Assembly: GCF_036346595.1 (NCBI RefSeq)
Contig: NZ_CP107834.1
Coordinates: forward strand, 4,092,001 to 4,156,000
Direction: 5' to 3'
Origin: Streptomyces sp. NBC_00525
Lineage (GTDB): Bacteria; Actinomycetota; Actinomycetes; Streptomycetales; Streptomycetaceae
DNA: 64,000 nucleotides
Positions 36,892-44,687 of this stretch are shown here, piece after piece. Each line of letters opens with the position of its first letter. Within the stretch, counting starts at the first letter, position 1. Both the position numbers and the translations under genes were made by a program. The notes under the pieces are model-generated. The model had not been told where the DNA came from, searched no databases, and was given only the letters and a program-made list of their open reading frames with translations.

Positions 36892-37278
36892 GTGAGCAGC
36901 AGCGGTGAGATCCGTGTCCACCGGGTCTACGACGAGGTGGAGGACGACGACGGCACCCGGGTCCTGATCGACCGGCTCTGGCCGCGCGGGGTGTCCAAGG
37001 AACACGCCGCGATCGACCGCTGGCTCAAGGACCTCACCCCCACCGCCGAACTGCGGTCCTGGTACCACGAGGACCGCTCCGGCACCCGCTACGACGACTT
37101 CGTCGAGCGCTACCGCGCCGAACTGGCCGGACCCGCGCAGTCGGCGGCCGTGGACGAGCTGGCCGGCCTGTACCGCGAGGGCGGTCCGGTGACTCTCGTC
37201 ACGGCCGTCAAGGACATCGAACGCAGCCATGTGCCCGTGCTCGTGGAGCATCTGGACCACGAGCTGCACCACCGCTGA
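36892..37278 (+). CDS. DUF488 family protein
   Basis: 128 residues with the family pattern IRVHRVYDEVEDDDGTRVLIDRLWPRGVSKEHAAIDRWLKDLTPTAELRSWY and a late VTLVTAVKDIERSHVPVLVEHL. DUF488 proteins are widespread and have no firmly established biochemical role. The start is a GTG at 36892 with GAGAGG upstream. It lies between nnr and alr in the same direction with small gaps. Confidence 0.9.
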   Translation: MSSSGEIRVHRVYDEVEDDDGTRVLIDRLWPRGVSKEHAAIDRWLKDLTPTAELRSWYHEDRSGTRYDDFVERYRAELAGPAQSAAVDELAGLYREGGPVTLVTAVKDIERSHVPVLVEHLDHELHHR

Positions 37279-37351
37279 CCCGGCCCGGAACCGGCCCGCC
37301 CAGCCCCGCCACGGCCGCCGGGCGGCACGGCGGTGAGAGACTGGGCGCGAT

Positions 37352-38548
37352 ATGAACGAGACAGCGCCCCAGCAAGCCCGTGCCGAGATCGACCTTGCCG
37401 CACTCCGCGCCAACGTGCGCGAACTGCGTGCCCGGACGGCCGGGGCGCAACTCATGGCCGTGGTCAAGTCCGACGCCTACGGGCACGGAGCCGTCCCCTG
37501 CGCCCGCGCCGCACAGGAGGCCGGCGCCACCTGGCTGGGCACCGCGACCCCGCAGGAGGCCCTCGCCCTGCGCGCGGCCGGACTCGGCGGCCGGATGCTG
37601 TGCTGGCTCTGGACGCCCGGCGGGCCCTGGCGCGAGGCGATCGAGGCCGACGTGGACGTGTCGGTGAGCGGCCTGTGGGCGCTGCGCGAGGCCGCCGGGG
37701 CCGCCCTCGCGGCCGGCCGGCCCGCCCGCGTCCACCTCAAGGCCGACACCGGACTCGGCCGGGCCGGCTGCCAGCCCGCCGACTGGCCGGAACTGATCGC
37801 CGCCGCCCTGGCCGCCGAACGCGCCGGCACCGTCCGCGTCACCGGCCTGTGGTCCCACTTCGCCTGCGCCGACGAGCCGGGCCACCCCTCGATCACCGCC
37901 CAGCTGACCGCCTTCCGGGACATGGTGGAGTACGCCGAGAAGGCCGGCGTCGAGCCCGAGGTGCGGCACATCGCCAACTCCCCGGCCGTTCTCACCCTCC
38001 CCGATTCCCACTTCGACCTGGTGCGCACCGGCATCGCCATGTACGGCATCTCACCCAGCGCCGAGCTGGGCACCTCCGCCGACCTCGGACTGCGGCCCGT
38101 GATGACGCTCGCCGCGCCCGTCGCCCTGGTCAAGCACGTCCCGGCCGGGCACGGCGTCAGCTACGGCCACCACTACACGACCCCCCGCGCGACCACGCTG
38201 GGCCTGGTGCCCCTGGGGTACGCCGACGGCGTCCCGCGCCACGCCTCCGGCCGGGGCCCGGTCCTGATCGGCGGGGTGCGGCGGACGGTCGCGGGCCGGG
38301 TCGCCATGGACCAGTTCGTCGTCGACCTGGACGGCGACGAGCCGGCACCCGGCACCCAGGCGGTGCTGTTCGGCCCCGGCGACCGGGGCGAGCCGAGCGC
38401 CGAGGACTGGGCGCGGGCCGCCGGCACCATCGCGTACGAGATCGTCACCCGGATCGGCGGCCGGGTGCCGCGCGTCCACCTCGGCGCGACACCCGAGGGC
38501 GCCGCTGCCGGCGGCGCGCTGCGGACGACGGGGAGCGCGGCGCGGTGA
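37352..38548 (+). CDS. alr: Alanine racemase
   Basis: 398 residues. The PLP lysine is in LMAVVKSDAYGHGAVP near residue 39 and the second catalytic base is the tyrosine in GHGVSYGHHYTTPR near 270; VRHIANSPAVLTLPDSHFDLVRTGIAMYGISP is the typical substrate-side segment. It interconverts L- and D-alanine for peptidoglycan. Its stop overlaps the GTG of the hydrolase gene (GTGA). Confidence 0.97.
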   Translation: MNETAPQQARAEIDLAALRANVRELRARTAGAQLMAVVKSDAYGHGAVPCARAAQEAGATWLGTATPQEALALRAAGLGGRMLCWLWTPGGPWREAIEADVDVSVSGLWALREAAGAALAAGRPARVHLKADTGLGRAGCQPADWPELIAAALAAERAGTVRVTGLWSHFACADEPGHPSITAQLTAFRDMVEYAEKAGVEPEVRHIANSPAVLTLPDSHFDLVRTGIAMYGISPSAELGTSADLGLRPVMTLAAPVALVKHVPAGHGVSYGHHYTTPRATTLGLVPLGYADGVPRHASGRGPVLIGGVRRTVAGRVAMDQFVVDLDGDEPAPGTQAVLFGPGDRGEPSAEDWARAAGTIAYEIVTRIGGRVPRVHLGATPEGAAAGGALRTTGSAAR

Positions 38549-39750
38549 GCGGGGCCGGCGAGGCGATGGCCGCGGCCGGTCCGGCCGCGGGCTGGCGCCG
38601 GGCGGGGATCGCGGGCGCCGCCATAGGCGTACTCGCCGCCGGAGCGGCCGCCGGGGTCGCGGTGGAGCGGCTGACGGTCGGCCGGAGCATGCGCAGGCGG
38701 GCCAGGCTGGCCCTGGACGCCACCGCCCCGTACGGCTCGCTGCGCGGCCGGCCCGGCCACGCCACCGCCGACGACGGCACCGAGCTGTACTACGAGGTCG
38801 ACGAGGTGGACCCCGCCGGGGGCGCATCGGGCCCGGGGGACACCGCCGGCACGGACCCCCGCAGACGGCGCCTCTTCGGGCGCAAGGCGCCCGCCCCCGT
38901 CACCGTCGTGTTCAGCCACGGCTACTGCCTGGGCCAGGACTCCTGGCACTTCCAGCGCGCCGCCCTGCGCGGGCTCGTGCGCACCGTCCACTGGGACCAG
39001 CGCAGCCACGGCCGCTCCGGGCGCGGGCGCGCCCAGGCCGCCGCCGGGGGCGGGGTGCCCGTGGGCATCGACCAGCTCGGGCGCGACCTCAAGGCCGTCA
39101 TCGACGCGGCGGCGCCCGAGGGCCCGCTCGTCCTCGTCGGCCACTCCATGGGCGGCATGACGATCATGGCGCTGGCCGAGCGGTACCCGGAGCTGATCCG
39201 GGACCGGGTCGCCGCCGTCGCCCTCGTCGGTACGTCGAGCGGCCGGCTGGACGAGGTCAGCTTCGGGCTGCCCGTCGCCGGCATGAAGGCGGTGCGGCGG
39301 GTGCTGCCCGGCGTGCTGCGGGCGCTGGGCTCGCAGCCGGAGCTGGTGGAGCGGGGGCGCCGGGCGACCGCCGACCTGTTCGCCGGACTGATCAAGCGGT
39401 ACTCCTTCGGCTCGAAGGACGTGGACCCGGCCGTCGCCCGGTTCGCGGAACGGCTCATCGAGTCCACCCCGATCGACGTCGTCGCGGAGTTCTACCCGGC
39501 CTTCGCGGAGCACGACAAGAGCGCGGCGCTGGCCCTCTTCCGCGACATCCCGGTCCTCGTCCTGGCCGGGGACAAGGACCTGGTGACGCCCAGCTCGCAC
39601 AGCGAGGCCATCGCGGACCGGCTGCCCGACGCGGAGCTGGTCATCGTGCCGGACGCCGGGCACCTGGTGATGCTGGAGCACCCGGAGACGGTGACCGACC
39701 GCCTCGCCGACCTGCTGGTGCGGGCGGGCGCGGTGCCGGAGATCCGCTGA
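38545..39750 (+). CDS. Alpha/beta hydrolase with N-terminal membrane segment
   Basis: 401 residues. An N-terminal hydrophobic stretch (AGIAGAAIGVLAAGAAAGVAV, about 21-41) could anchor it to the membrane. The hydrolase core has TVVFSHGYCLGQDSWHFQ, the nucleophile elbow GHSMGG, VLVLAGDKDLVTP with the acid, and PDAGHLVMLEHP with the histidine. Substrate unknown. The GTG start overlaps the alr stop, a pairing conserved in streptomycetes as far as I know. Confidence 0.9.
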   Translation: MSGAGEAMAAAGPAAGWRRAGIAGAAIGVLAAGAAAGVAVERLTVGRSMRRRARLALDATAPYGSLRGRPGHATADDGTELYYEVDEVDPAGGASGPGDTAGTDPRRRRLFGRKAPAPVTVVFSHGYCLGQDSWHFQRAALRGLVRTVHWDQRSHGRSGRGRAQAAAGGGVPVGIDQLGRDLKAVIDAAAPEGPLVLVGHSMGGMTIMALAERYPELIRDRVAAVALVGTSSGRLDEVSFGLPVAGMKAVRRVLPGVLRALGSQPELVERGRRATADLFAGLIKRYSFGSKDVDPAVARFAERLIESTPIDVVAEFYPAFAEHDKSAALALFRDIPVLVLAGDKDLVTPSSHSEAIADRLPDAELVIVPDAGHLVMLEHPETVTDRLADLLVRAGAVPEIR

Positions 39751-39787
39751 CGTTCCCGGGGCCCCGGAATCCTCTAACGTTTCGGGC

Positions 39788-40342
39788 ATGGAAGCAGCGC
39801 AGAACAGCCCGGCGGCCGGCGAGGCCGCCGCGTACCGGAACATCCCCGGCGCCGTCGGCGTCGAGCTGGCCGTCGACTCCCCCGAACAGATGCGGGCCCT
39901 GGGCCGCCGGCTGGCCGCCGTGCTGCGCCCCGGCGACCTGGTCATGCTCACCGGCGAACTGGGCGCCGGCAAGACGACCCTGACCAGGGGGCTCGGCGAG
40001 GGCCTGGGCGTGCGCGGCGCGGTGACCTCCCCGACCTTCGTGATCGCCCGGGTGCACCCCCCGCTCTCCGGCGGGCCCGCGCTGGTCCATGTGGACGCCT
40101 ACCGGCTGGGCGGCGGGCTCGACGAGATGGAGGACCTGGACCTGGACGTCTCGCTGGCGGACTCGGTGGTCGTGGTCGAGTGGGGCGACGGCAAGGTCGA
40201 GGAGCTGTCCGACGACCGGCTCCAGGTGTTCATCGACCGCGCCGTCGGGGACACCGACGACGAGCGGCGCACGGTGACGCTGGTGGGCGTGGGGGCGCGC
40301 TGGGCGGGGCTGCGCAACGAATCCTGGGCGCCCTGGGGCTGA
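39788..40342 (+). CDS. tsaE: tRNA threonylcarbamoyladenosine biosynthesis ATPase TsaE
   Basis: 184 residues. The Walker A motif is MLTGELGAGKTTLTRGLGEGLG (about 55-76), followed by SPTFVIARVH, VHVDAYRLGG and VVVVEWGDG, the standard TsaE order. It supports the TsaB-TsaD complex in making t6A in tRNAs that read ANN codons. It is separated from tsaB, rimI and tsaD by about 1 kb holding two unrelated genes. A hairpin follows the stop. Confidence 0.96.
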   Translation: MEAAQNSPAAGEAAAYRNIPGAVGVELAVDSPEQMRALGRRLAAVLRPGDLVMLTGELGAGKTTLTRGLGEGLGVRGAVTSPTFVIARVHPPLSGGPALVHVDAYRLGGGLDEMEDLDLDVSLADSVVVVEWGDGKVEELSDDRLQVFIDRAVGDTDDERRTVTLVGVGARWAGLRNESWAPWG

Positions 40343-40350
40343 GACGGTTG

Positions 40351-40372
40351 TTTCCGACGCGGTGTCGGGAAA
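40351..40372 (+). terminator. Hairpin after tsaE
   Basis: TTTCCGAC (40351-40358) pairs with GTCGGGAAA (40364-40372) with one bulged G and a 5-base loop, eight bases past the tsaE stop. Confidence 0.5.
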
Positions 40373-40416
40373 ATGTTGCGCGGAACGGGGCAGGCGTGGT
40401 GACATGGAGGAAGAGA

Positions 40417-40442
40417 GCGTAGTTAGGTGTACCTAACCACGC
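40417..40442. promoter_or_regulatory. Long palindrome (iron-box-like core) upstream of a 57-residue ORF
   Basis: Twelve-base arms GCGTAGTTAGGT and ACCTAACCACGC, separated by GT, pair at 11 of 12 positions; the core GTTAGGT/ACCTAAC is perfect. The half-sites look like those of DtxR/IdeR/DmdR iron boxes (TTAGGT...ACCTAA) but are closer together. It ends 25 bases before the start of the small ORF and could be an operator over its promoter. Confidence 0.6.
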
Positions 40443-40467
40443 CCCACCGGAGCTCCAGGAGGCTTCC

Positions 40468-40641
40468 ATGCCGACGTCCGAGCGCGAAGCGCGGCCGCCG
40501 CGTGCGGCGGTACCGATGAGCGTCCTGCTGGCGGCCGGAGCCGCGGCCGACGCGGTGTCCACACCGCCGGCGCCGCAGCCGGCCGACCGGCGCACGGCGA
40601 AAGCCGGACGAGCGCCCCGCTCGGGCCCGTCCGGCGACTGA
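40468..40641 (+). CDS. Small protein of 57 residues, unknown function
   Basis: An ATG with a near-perfect AGGAGG six bases upstream opens a 57-residue frame. The sequence has a charged N-terminus (MPTSEREARPPRAAVP), a short hydrophobic Ala-rich segment (MSVLLAAGAAADAV, about 17-30) and a Pro/Arg/Lys-rich tail. I do not recognise a family. The hydrophobic segment is too short and too polar-flanked for a confident membrane helix or signal peptide. The palindrome just upstream and the strong ribosome binding site argue that it is expressed. Its stop is ten bases from the stop of the convergent transpeptidase-like gene. Confidence 0.6.
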   Translation: MPTSEREARPPRAAVPMSVLLAAGAAADAVSTPPAPQPADRRTAKAGRAPRSGPSGD

Positions 40642-40651
40642 CCGCAGGTCC

Positions 40652-41215
40652 CTACGGGACGACGACCACCTTCACGCCCACCGTGGCGAACCGCCACACC
40701 GCGTCGCCGTCCTCGCGGGACATCCGCACGCCGCCCGTCTTCACGGTCGGGTCCGGCTCCTCCATCGAGCCGTCCGTCGCGGCGCTGAAGCCGATCGTCA
40801 CGTCGTTCACCGTGGCGAACCGCACGACGTGCTCGATCGGCACCCCGTCCGAACCCTTCACGCTGCCGGACCGCGAGGTCACCGAGAACGTGCCGGGCAC
40901 CGCGCTCACCGGGCTCGGCATCACCCGGAACGTGGCGGTGGCCCGGTTCTTCGCGTCCACCAGCCACACCCGGCGGTCCGCCAGCGCGTAGACGACGCGC
41001 TTGCCGGTGCCGGAGCCGGCCGGGACGGCGAGCGGGTCCTTCTTCGGCGCGGGCGCGGTGTGCTTGTCGGCCGGGGCCGACGCGCTGGCGGACGCCTCCG
41101 GCTTCGTGGCCAGGTTGTCCGGCACATTCGCGGACGCCTGGTAGGCCAGGAAGCCGACCACCGCGACGGCCGCCGCGGTGAGCGCGGCCACGAATCCCGA
41201 GCTGCCCCTTGCCAC
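40652..41215 (-). CDS. L,D-transpeptidase-like membrane protein with degenerate catalytic motif
   Basis: 187 residues. An N-terminal hydrophobic segment (SGFVAALTAAAVAVVGFLAYQASA, about 5-29) is a signal anchor, followed by an Ala/Ser/Lys/Pro linker and a domain beginning near residue 74 (RVVYALADRRVWLVDAKNRATATFRVMPSP). The end, VKTGGVRMSREDGDAVWRFATVGVKVVVV, aligns with the YkuD motif SHGCVRMSNxDAxxLYxxVxxGTxV, but HGC is replaced by TGG, so the catalytic histidine and cysteine are missing. It may bind peptidoglycan without cross-linking it. The start is GTG at 41215. It faces tsaB divergently. Confidence 0.7.
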   Translation of the reverse strand: MARGSSGFVAALTAAAVAVVGFLAYQASANVPDNLATKPEASASASAPADKHTAPAPKKDPLAVPAGSGTGKRVVYALADRRVWLVDAKNRATATFRVMPSPVSAVPGTFSVTSRSGSVKGSDGVPIEHVVRFATVNDVTIGFSAATDGSMEEPDPTVKTGGVRMSREDGDAVWRFATVGVKVVVVP

Positions 41216-41383
41216 CGTGCGTGCCTCTTTCGCCGTCGTCCGCCCGTCAGGCGCGTGCCATAAGTCGTACAAGCGTTTACACGTACTCCGCGTACACCCG
41301 GTGACGGTAGCAGCCGGGGCCGCCCGGACCGGGACGCCGTACGGGGCACGGGGCGGGCCGCGCCGGAGCCGTAGGCTGTTTGC

Positions 41384-42046
41384 GTGCTCTTGCTCGCTAT
41401 GGATACCGCCACCCCCGCCGTCACCGTCGCCCTGCACGACGGAACCCGAGTCCTCGCCGAATCCGTGCGGGTCGACGCCCGCAGACACGGGGAGCTGCTG
41501 CTGCCCGCCGTGGACCGGGTCCTCGCCGAGGCCGGGGTGAAACTCGACGCCGTGACGGACGTGGTCGTGGGCGTCGGCCCCGGCCCGTACACCGGACTGC
41601 GCGTCGGCCTGGTGACGGCGGCCACCTTCGGCTCCGCGCTCTCCGTGCCCGTGCACGGCCTGTGCACGCTGGACGGCCTCGCGTACGCCGCCGGGCTCGC
41701 CGGCCTGGAAGGCCCCTTCGCCGTCGCCACGGACGCCCGCCGCAAGGAGGTCTACTGGGCGCGCTACGAGGACGGCCGCACCCGGACCGCCGGCCCCTCG
41801 GTCGACCGGCCCGCCGACATCGCGGAACAGCTCGCCGGACTGCCCGTCGCCGGCGCGGGCGCGGTCCTCTACCCCGACGCCTTCCCGGACGCGCGCGGCC
41901 CCGAGCACCTCGCGGCCGGCGCGCTGGCCGCACTCGCCGCCGAACGCCTCGCGGCCGGCGCGGAACTGCTGCCGCCGCAGCCGCTCTACCTGCGCAGGCC
42001 CGACGCGCAGGTCCCGAAGAACTACAAGGTGGTCACCCCGAAGTGA
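41384..42046 (+). CDS. tsaB: tRNA threonylcarbamoyladenosine biosynthesis protein TsaB
   Basis: 220 residues: [16 protein letters not shown] at the start, [19 protein letters not shown], and the conserved [22 protein letters not shown]. TsaB is the non-catalytic partner of TsaD in t6A formation. The GTG at 41384 gives the family N-terminus. Its stop overlaps the rimI GTG (GTGA), and rimI overlaps tsaD, so the three are translationally coupled. Confidence 0.96.
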   Translation: MLLLAMDTATPAVTVALHDGTRVLAESVRVDARRHGELLLPAVDRVLAEAGVKLDAVTDVVVGVGPGPYTGLRVGLVTAATFGSALSVPVHGLCTLDGLAYAAGLAGLEGPFAVATDARRKEVYWARYEDGRTRTAGPSVDRPADIAEQLAGLPVAGAGAVLYPDAFPDARGPEHLAAGALAALAAERLAAGAELLPPQPLYLRRPDAQVPKNYKVVTPK

Positions 42047-42546
42047 CCGCCACGACCGCCGTGCTGCGCGAGATGCGCTGGTGGGACATCGATCCGGTGC
42101 TCGCCCTGGAGCACGAGCTGTTCCCGGACGACGCCTGGTCGGCCGGCATGTTCTGGTCCGAGCTGGCGTACGCCCGCGGACCGGCCGCGACCCGCCGCTA
42201 CGTGGTCGCCGAGGACCCGGCCACCGGCCGGCTCGTCGGCTACGCGGGCCTCGCCGCCGCCGGCGACCTCGCCGACGTACAGACCATCGCCGTCGCCCGC
42301 GACCACTGGGGCACCGGCCTCGGCGCCGAGCTGCTGACCGACCTGCTCCGGCACGCCACCGCCTTCGAGTGCGCCGAGGTGCTGCTGGAGGTCCGCGTCG
42401 ACAACACCCGCGCCCAGAAGCTGTACGAACGCTTCGGCTTCGAACCGATCGGCTTCCGGCGCGGCTACTACCAGCCGGGCAACATCGACGCGCTCGTCAT
42501 GCGCCTCCACGTACACGAAGAAGCAGAAGAAAACGGGACCCACTGA
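42043..42546 (+). CDS. rimI: Ribosomal protein S18-alanine N-acetyltransferase RimI
   Basis: 167 residues of the GNAT family with [32 protein letters not shown] near the start, the acetyl-CoA loop [15 protein letters not shown], and [28 protein letters not shown]. RimI acetylates the N-terminus of ribosomal protein S18 and possibly other proteins. The name rests on sequence and on the conserved tsaB-rimI-tsaD order; both overlaps (GTGA before, TGATG after) indicate co-translation. Confidence 0.93.
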   Translation: MTATTAVLREMRWWDIDPVLALEHELFPDDAWSAGMFWSELAYARGPAATRRYVVAEDPATGRLVGYAGLAAAGDLADVQTIAVARDHWGTGLGAELLTDLLRHATAFECAEVLLEVRVDNTRAQKLYERFGFEPIGFRRGYYQPGNIDALVMRLHVHEEAEENGTH

Positions 42547-43664
42547 TGGCTGACGAACCCCTCGTACTCGGCATCGAGACCTCCTGCGACGAAACCGGGG
42601 TCGGCATCGTCCGGGGCACCACGCTCCTCGCGGACGCCGTCGCCTCCAGCGTCGACACGCACGCCAGGTTCGGCGGCGTCGTCCCCGAGATCGCCTCGCG
42701 CGCCCACCTGGAGGCGATGGTCCCCACCATCGAGCGCGCTCTCAAGGAGGCCGGTGTCACCGGCCGCGACCTCGACGGCATCGCCGTCACCGCCGGGCCC
42801 GGCCTCGCGGGCGCCCTGCTCGTCGGCGTCTCCGCCGCCAAGGCGTACGCGTACGCGCTGAACAAGCCGCTGTACGGGGTCAACCACCTGGCCTCCCACA
42901 TCTGCGTCGACCAGCTGGAACACGGCCCGCTTCCCGAGCCCACCATGGCGCTCCTGGTCAGCGGCGGGCACTCCTCGCTGCTCCTCGCGCCCGACATCAC
43001 CAACGACGTACGGCCCCTCGGCGCGACCATCGACGACGCGGCCGGCGAGGCGTTCGACAAGATCGCCCGCGTGCTGGACCTCGGCTTCCCCGGCGGCCCG
43101 GTCATCGACCGGCTCGCCCGCGAGGGCGACCCGGCCGCCATCGCCTTCCCGCGCGGCCTGACCGGCTCCCGCGACCCCGCCTACGACTTCTCCTTCTCCG
43201 GCCTGAAGACCTCCGTCGCCCGCTGGATCGAGGCCAAGCGGGCGGCCGGCGAGGAGGTGCCGGTACGGGACGTGGCCGCGTCCTTCCAGGAGGCCGTGGT
43301 GGACGTGCTCACCCGCAAGGCCGTCCGCGCCTGCAAGGACGAGGGCGTCGACCACCTGATGATCGGCGGCGGCGTCGCCGCCAACTCCCGGCTGCGCGCG
43401 CTCGCCCGGGAGCGGTGCGAGCGGGCCGGCATCCGGCTGCGGGTGCCCCGCCCGAAGCTGTGCACCGACAACGGGGCGATGGTCGCCGCGCTCGGCGCCG
43501 AGATGGTCGCCCGCAACCGGCCCGCCTCCGACCTGGAGCTGTCCGCCGACTCCTCCCTCCCGGTCACCGAGACCCACGTACCGGGCGCCCACACCCACGG
43601 GCACGGCCATGCGCACGACCACGACCACGTGCACGAGATCAGCAAGGACAACCTCTACTCATGA
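42546..43664 (+). CDS. tsaD: tRNA threonylcarbamoyltransferase TsaD with His-rich tail
   Basis: 372 residues. [16 protein letters not shown] opens the ASKHA fold; the metal ligands lie in [14 protein letters not shown] (HxxxH), [12 protein letters not shown] follows, and [11 protein letters not shown] and [14 protein letters not shown] complete the family set. It transfers the threonylcarbamoyl group to A37 of tRNA. After the normal end the protein continues with [22 protein letters not shown], a tail with about nine histidines alternating with Gly, Ala and Asp that is not part of the catalytic core and may bind metal. Its stop overlaps the next ATG. Confidence 0.96.
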   Translation: MADEPLVLGIETSCDETGVGIVRGTTLLADAVASSVDTHARFGGVVPEIASRAHLEAMVPTIERALKEAGVTGRDLDGIAVTAGPGLAGALLVGVSAAKAYAYALNKPLYGVNHLASHICVDQLEHGPLPEPTMALLVSGGHSSLLLAPDITNDVRPLGATIDDAAGEAFDKIARVLDLGFPGGPVIDRLAREGDPAAIAFPRGLTGSRDPAYDFSFSGLKTSVARWIEAKRAAGEEVPVRDVAASFQEAVVDVLTRKAVRACKDEGVDHLMIGGGVAANSRLRALARERCERAGIRLRVPRPKLCTDNGAMVAALGAEMVARNRPASDLELSADSSLPVTETHVPGAHTHGHGHAHDHDHVHEISKDNLYS

Positions 43665-43951
43665 GCACCCCGGTCACCGCCCTGATGTGGGAGGCCCGCG
43701 CCGCCGAGGGGCGGGGCGGGGACCTGCTCGACTGGGCCCGCGCCCGCGCCGCCGAGCTGCCCCGCCCCCCGCTCCGCAGCGAACTGCTGCGCGCCCCGCA
43801 GGACCGGGTCCTGGTCATCACCTGGTGGCGGGCGGGTTACGCTGACCAGCTGCCGGAGCTGCCCGAGCCGGACGCGGCCCTGGTCACCCGCGCGGTCCAC
43901 CGCTGGCGCTTCGAATCGCTGGGAGGCGCCGACACCCCGGCCGGGCGATGA
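43661..43951 (+). CDS. Conserved small protein, antibiotic-biosynthesis-monooxygenase-like
   Basis: 96 residues, starting [34 protein letters not shown] and containing [39 protein letters not shown]. Size and pattern (beta strand, helix, strand pair) suggest a dimeric alpha/beta barrel like the ABM fold, but no catalytic residue can be named. The ATG overlaps the tsaD stop (ATGA), so it is co-expressed with the t6A genes. Confidence 0.8.
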   Translation: MSTPVTALMWEARAAEGRGGDLLDWARARAAELPRPPLRSELLRAPQDRVLVITWWRAGYADQLPELPEPDAALVTRAVHRWRFESLGGADTPAGR

Positions 43952-44022
43952 GTTCCGGCCGTCCGCGCGGTCTACCCTTCACGGCACTTCGCCCGTAGGT
44001 ACCCCCGTGTGAGGAGAGGACC

Positions 44023-44493
44023 ATGCAGAAGGTCACCACGTTCCTGTGGTTCGAGAAGAACCAGGTCGAGGAGGCGGCCGACTACTACGTCTCCGTCATC
44101 GGCGGCGACTCGCGCGTCCTGGACGTCACCCGCTGGACCGCCGCGGGCCCCGGCGAGGAGGGCGCCGCGATGACCGTGCGCTTCCGGCTGGACGGCGCGG
44201 AGTACGTCGCGTTCGACGGCGGGCCCGAGTTCCCGTTCACCGAGGCCGTCTCGCTCTCGGTGGAGTGCGAGTCGCAGGAGGAGGCGGACCGGCTCTGGTC
44301 CACGCTGTCCTCCGGCGGCGGCCAGGAGGGCCAGTGCGGCTGGCTCAAGGACAGGTACGGCCTCTCCTGGCAGATCGTCCCGCCGGGGCTCGGTGAGGCC
44401 CTGACCGACCCCGACCCGGAGAAGGCGGCCCGCGCCATGAAGGCGATGCTCTCCATGAAGCGCCTGGACATCGAGGCCATCCGCAACGCCTGA
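44023..44493 (+). CDS. VOC-family (PhnB-like) protein
   Basis: 156 residues matching the PhnB/3-demethylubiquinone-methyltransferase-like branch of the vicinal oxygen chelate fold: MQKVTTFLWFEKNQVEEAADYYVSVIG, then YVAFDGGPEFPFTEAVSLSVECESQEEADRLWSTLSSGG and GWLKDRYGLSWQIVPPGL. Function in bacteria is mostly unknown. The ATG has GAGGAGAGG upstream. The stop is followed by short repeats of CCTCCGCAACGCCTGAG type and a hairpin. Confidence 0.9.
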   Translation: MQKVTTFLWFEKNQVEEAADYYVSVIGGDSRVLDVTRWTAAGPGEEGAAMTVRFRLDGAEYVAFDGGPEFPFTEAVSLSVECESQEEADRLWSTLSSGGGQEGQCGWLKDRYGLSWQIVPPGLGEALTDPDPEKAARAMKAMLSMKRLDIEAIRNA

Positions 44494-44540
44494 GCCCTCC
44501 GCAACGCCTGAGTCCTCCGCGACGCGCCCGATCCCTCCCC

Positions 44541-44567
44541 GACGCCCGAGCCCTCCGCCCGGGCGTC
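44541..44567 (+). terminator. Hairpin after the VOC gene
   Basis: GACGCCCG (44541-44548) and CGGGCGTC (44560-44567) form a perfect 8-bp stem with an 11-base loop, 48 bases past the stop. Confidence 0.55.
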
Positions 44568-44624
44568 CTCGCGTTGGTCCGGTCGGGGGACCGGCGCGGC
44601 CCGGTGGCGGTGTCGGGCGGGCAG

Positions 44625-44676
44625 CCTTTTGTCGTACTGGCAGTATCCGGCGCCATGCAGCCAGTACGACAAAAGG
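44625..44676 (+). promoter_or_regulatory. Perfect 16-bp inverted repeat covering the ribosome binding site of the deacetylase gene
   Basis: CCTTTTGTCGTACTGG (44625-44640) and CCAGTACGACAAAAGG (44661-44676) are exact reverse complements, 20 bases apart. The right arm ends in AAAAGG, which is the ribosome binding site of the gene starting at 44688. As RNA the hairpin would bury that site; as DNA it could be a dimer operator. The A/T-rich ends stand out against the local composition. Confidence 0.75.
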
Positions 44677-44687
44677 AAAAATTGACC

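Noticed and set aside
40417..40442. Standard DmdR/IdeR iron box
   Set aside because: Half-sites match but the 2-base centre is shorter than the usual 19-bp box, so a plain iron-box label is not supported.
44494..44540. Imperfect CCTCCGCAACGCCTGAG repeats after the VOC gene
   Set aside because: Only about two degenerate copies; looks like local duplication of the gene's 3' end with no further structure.
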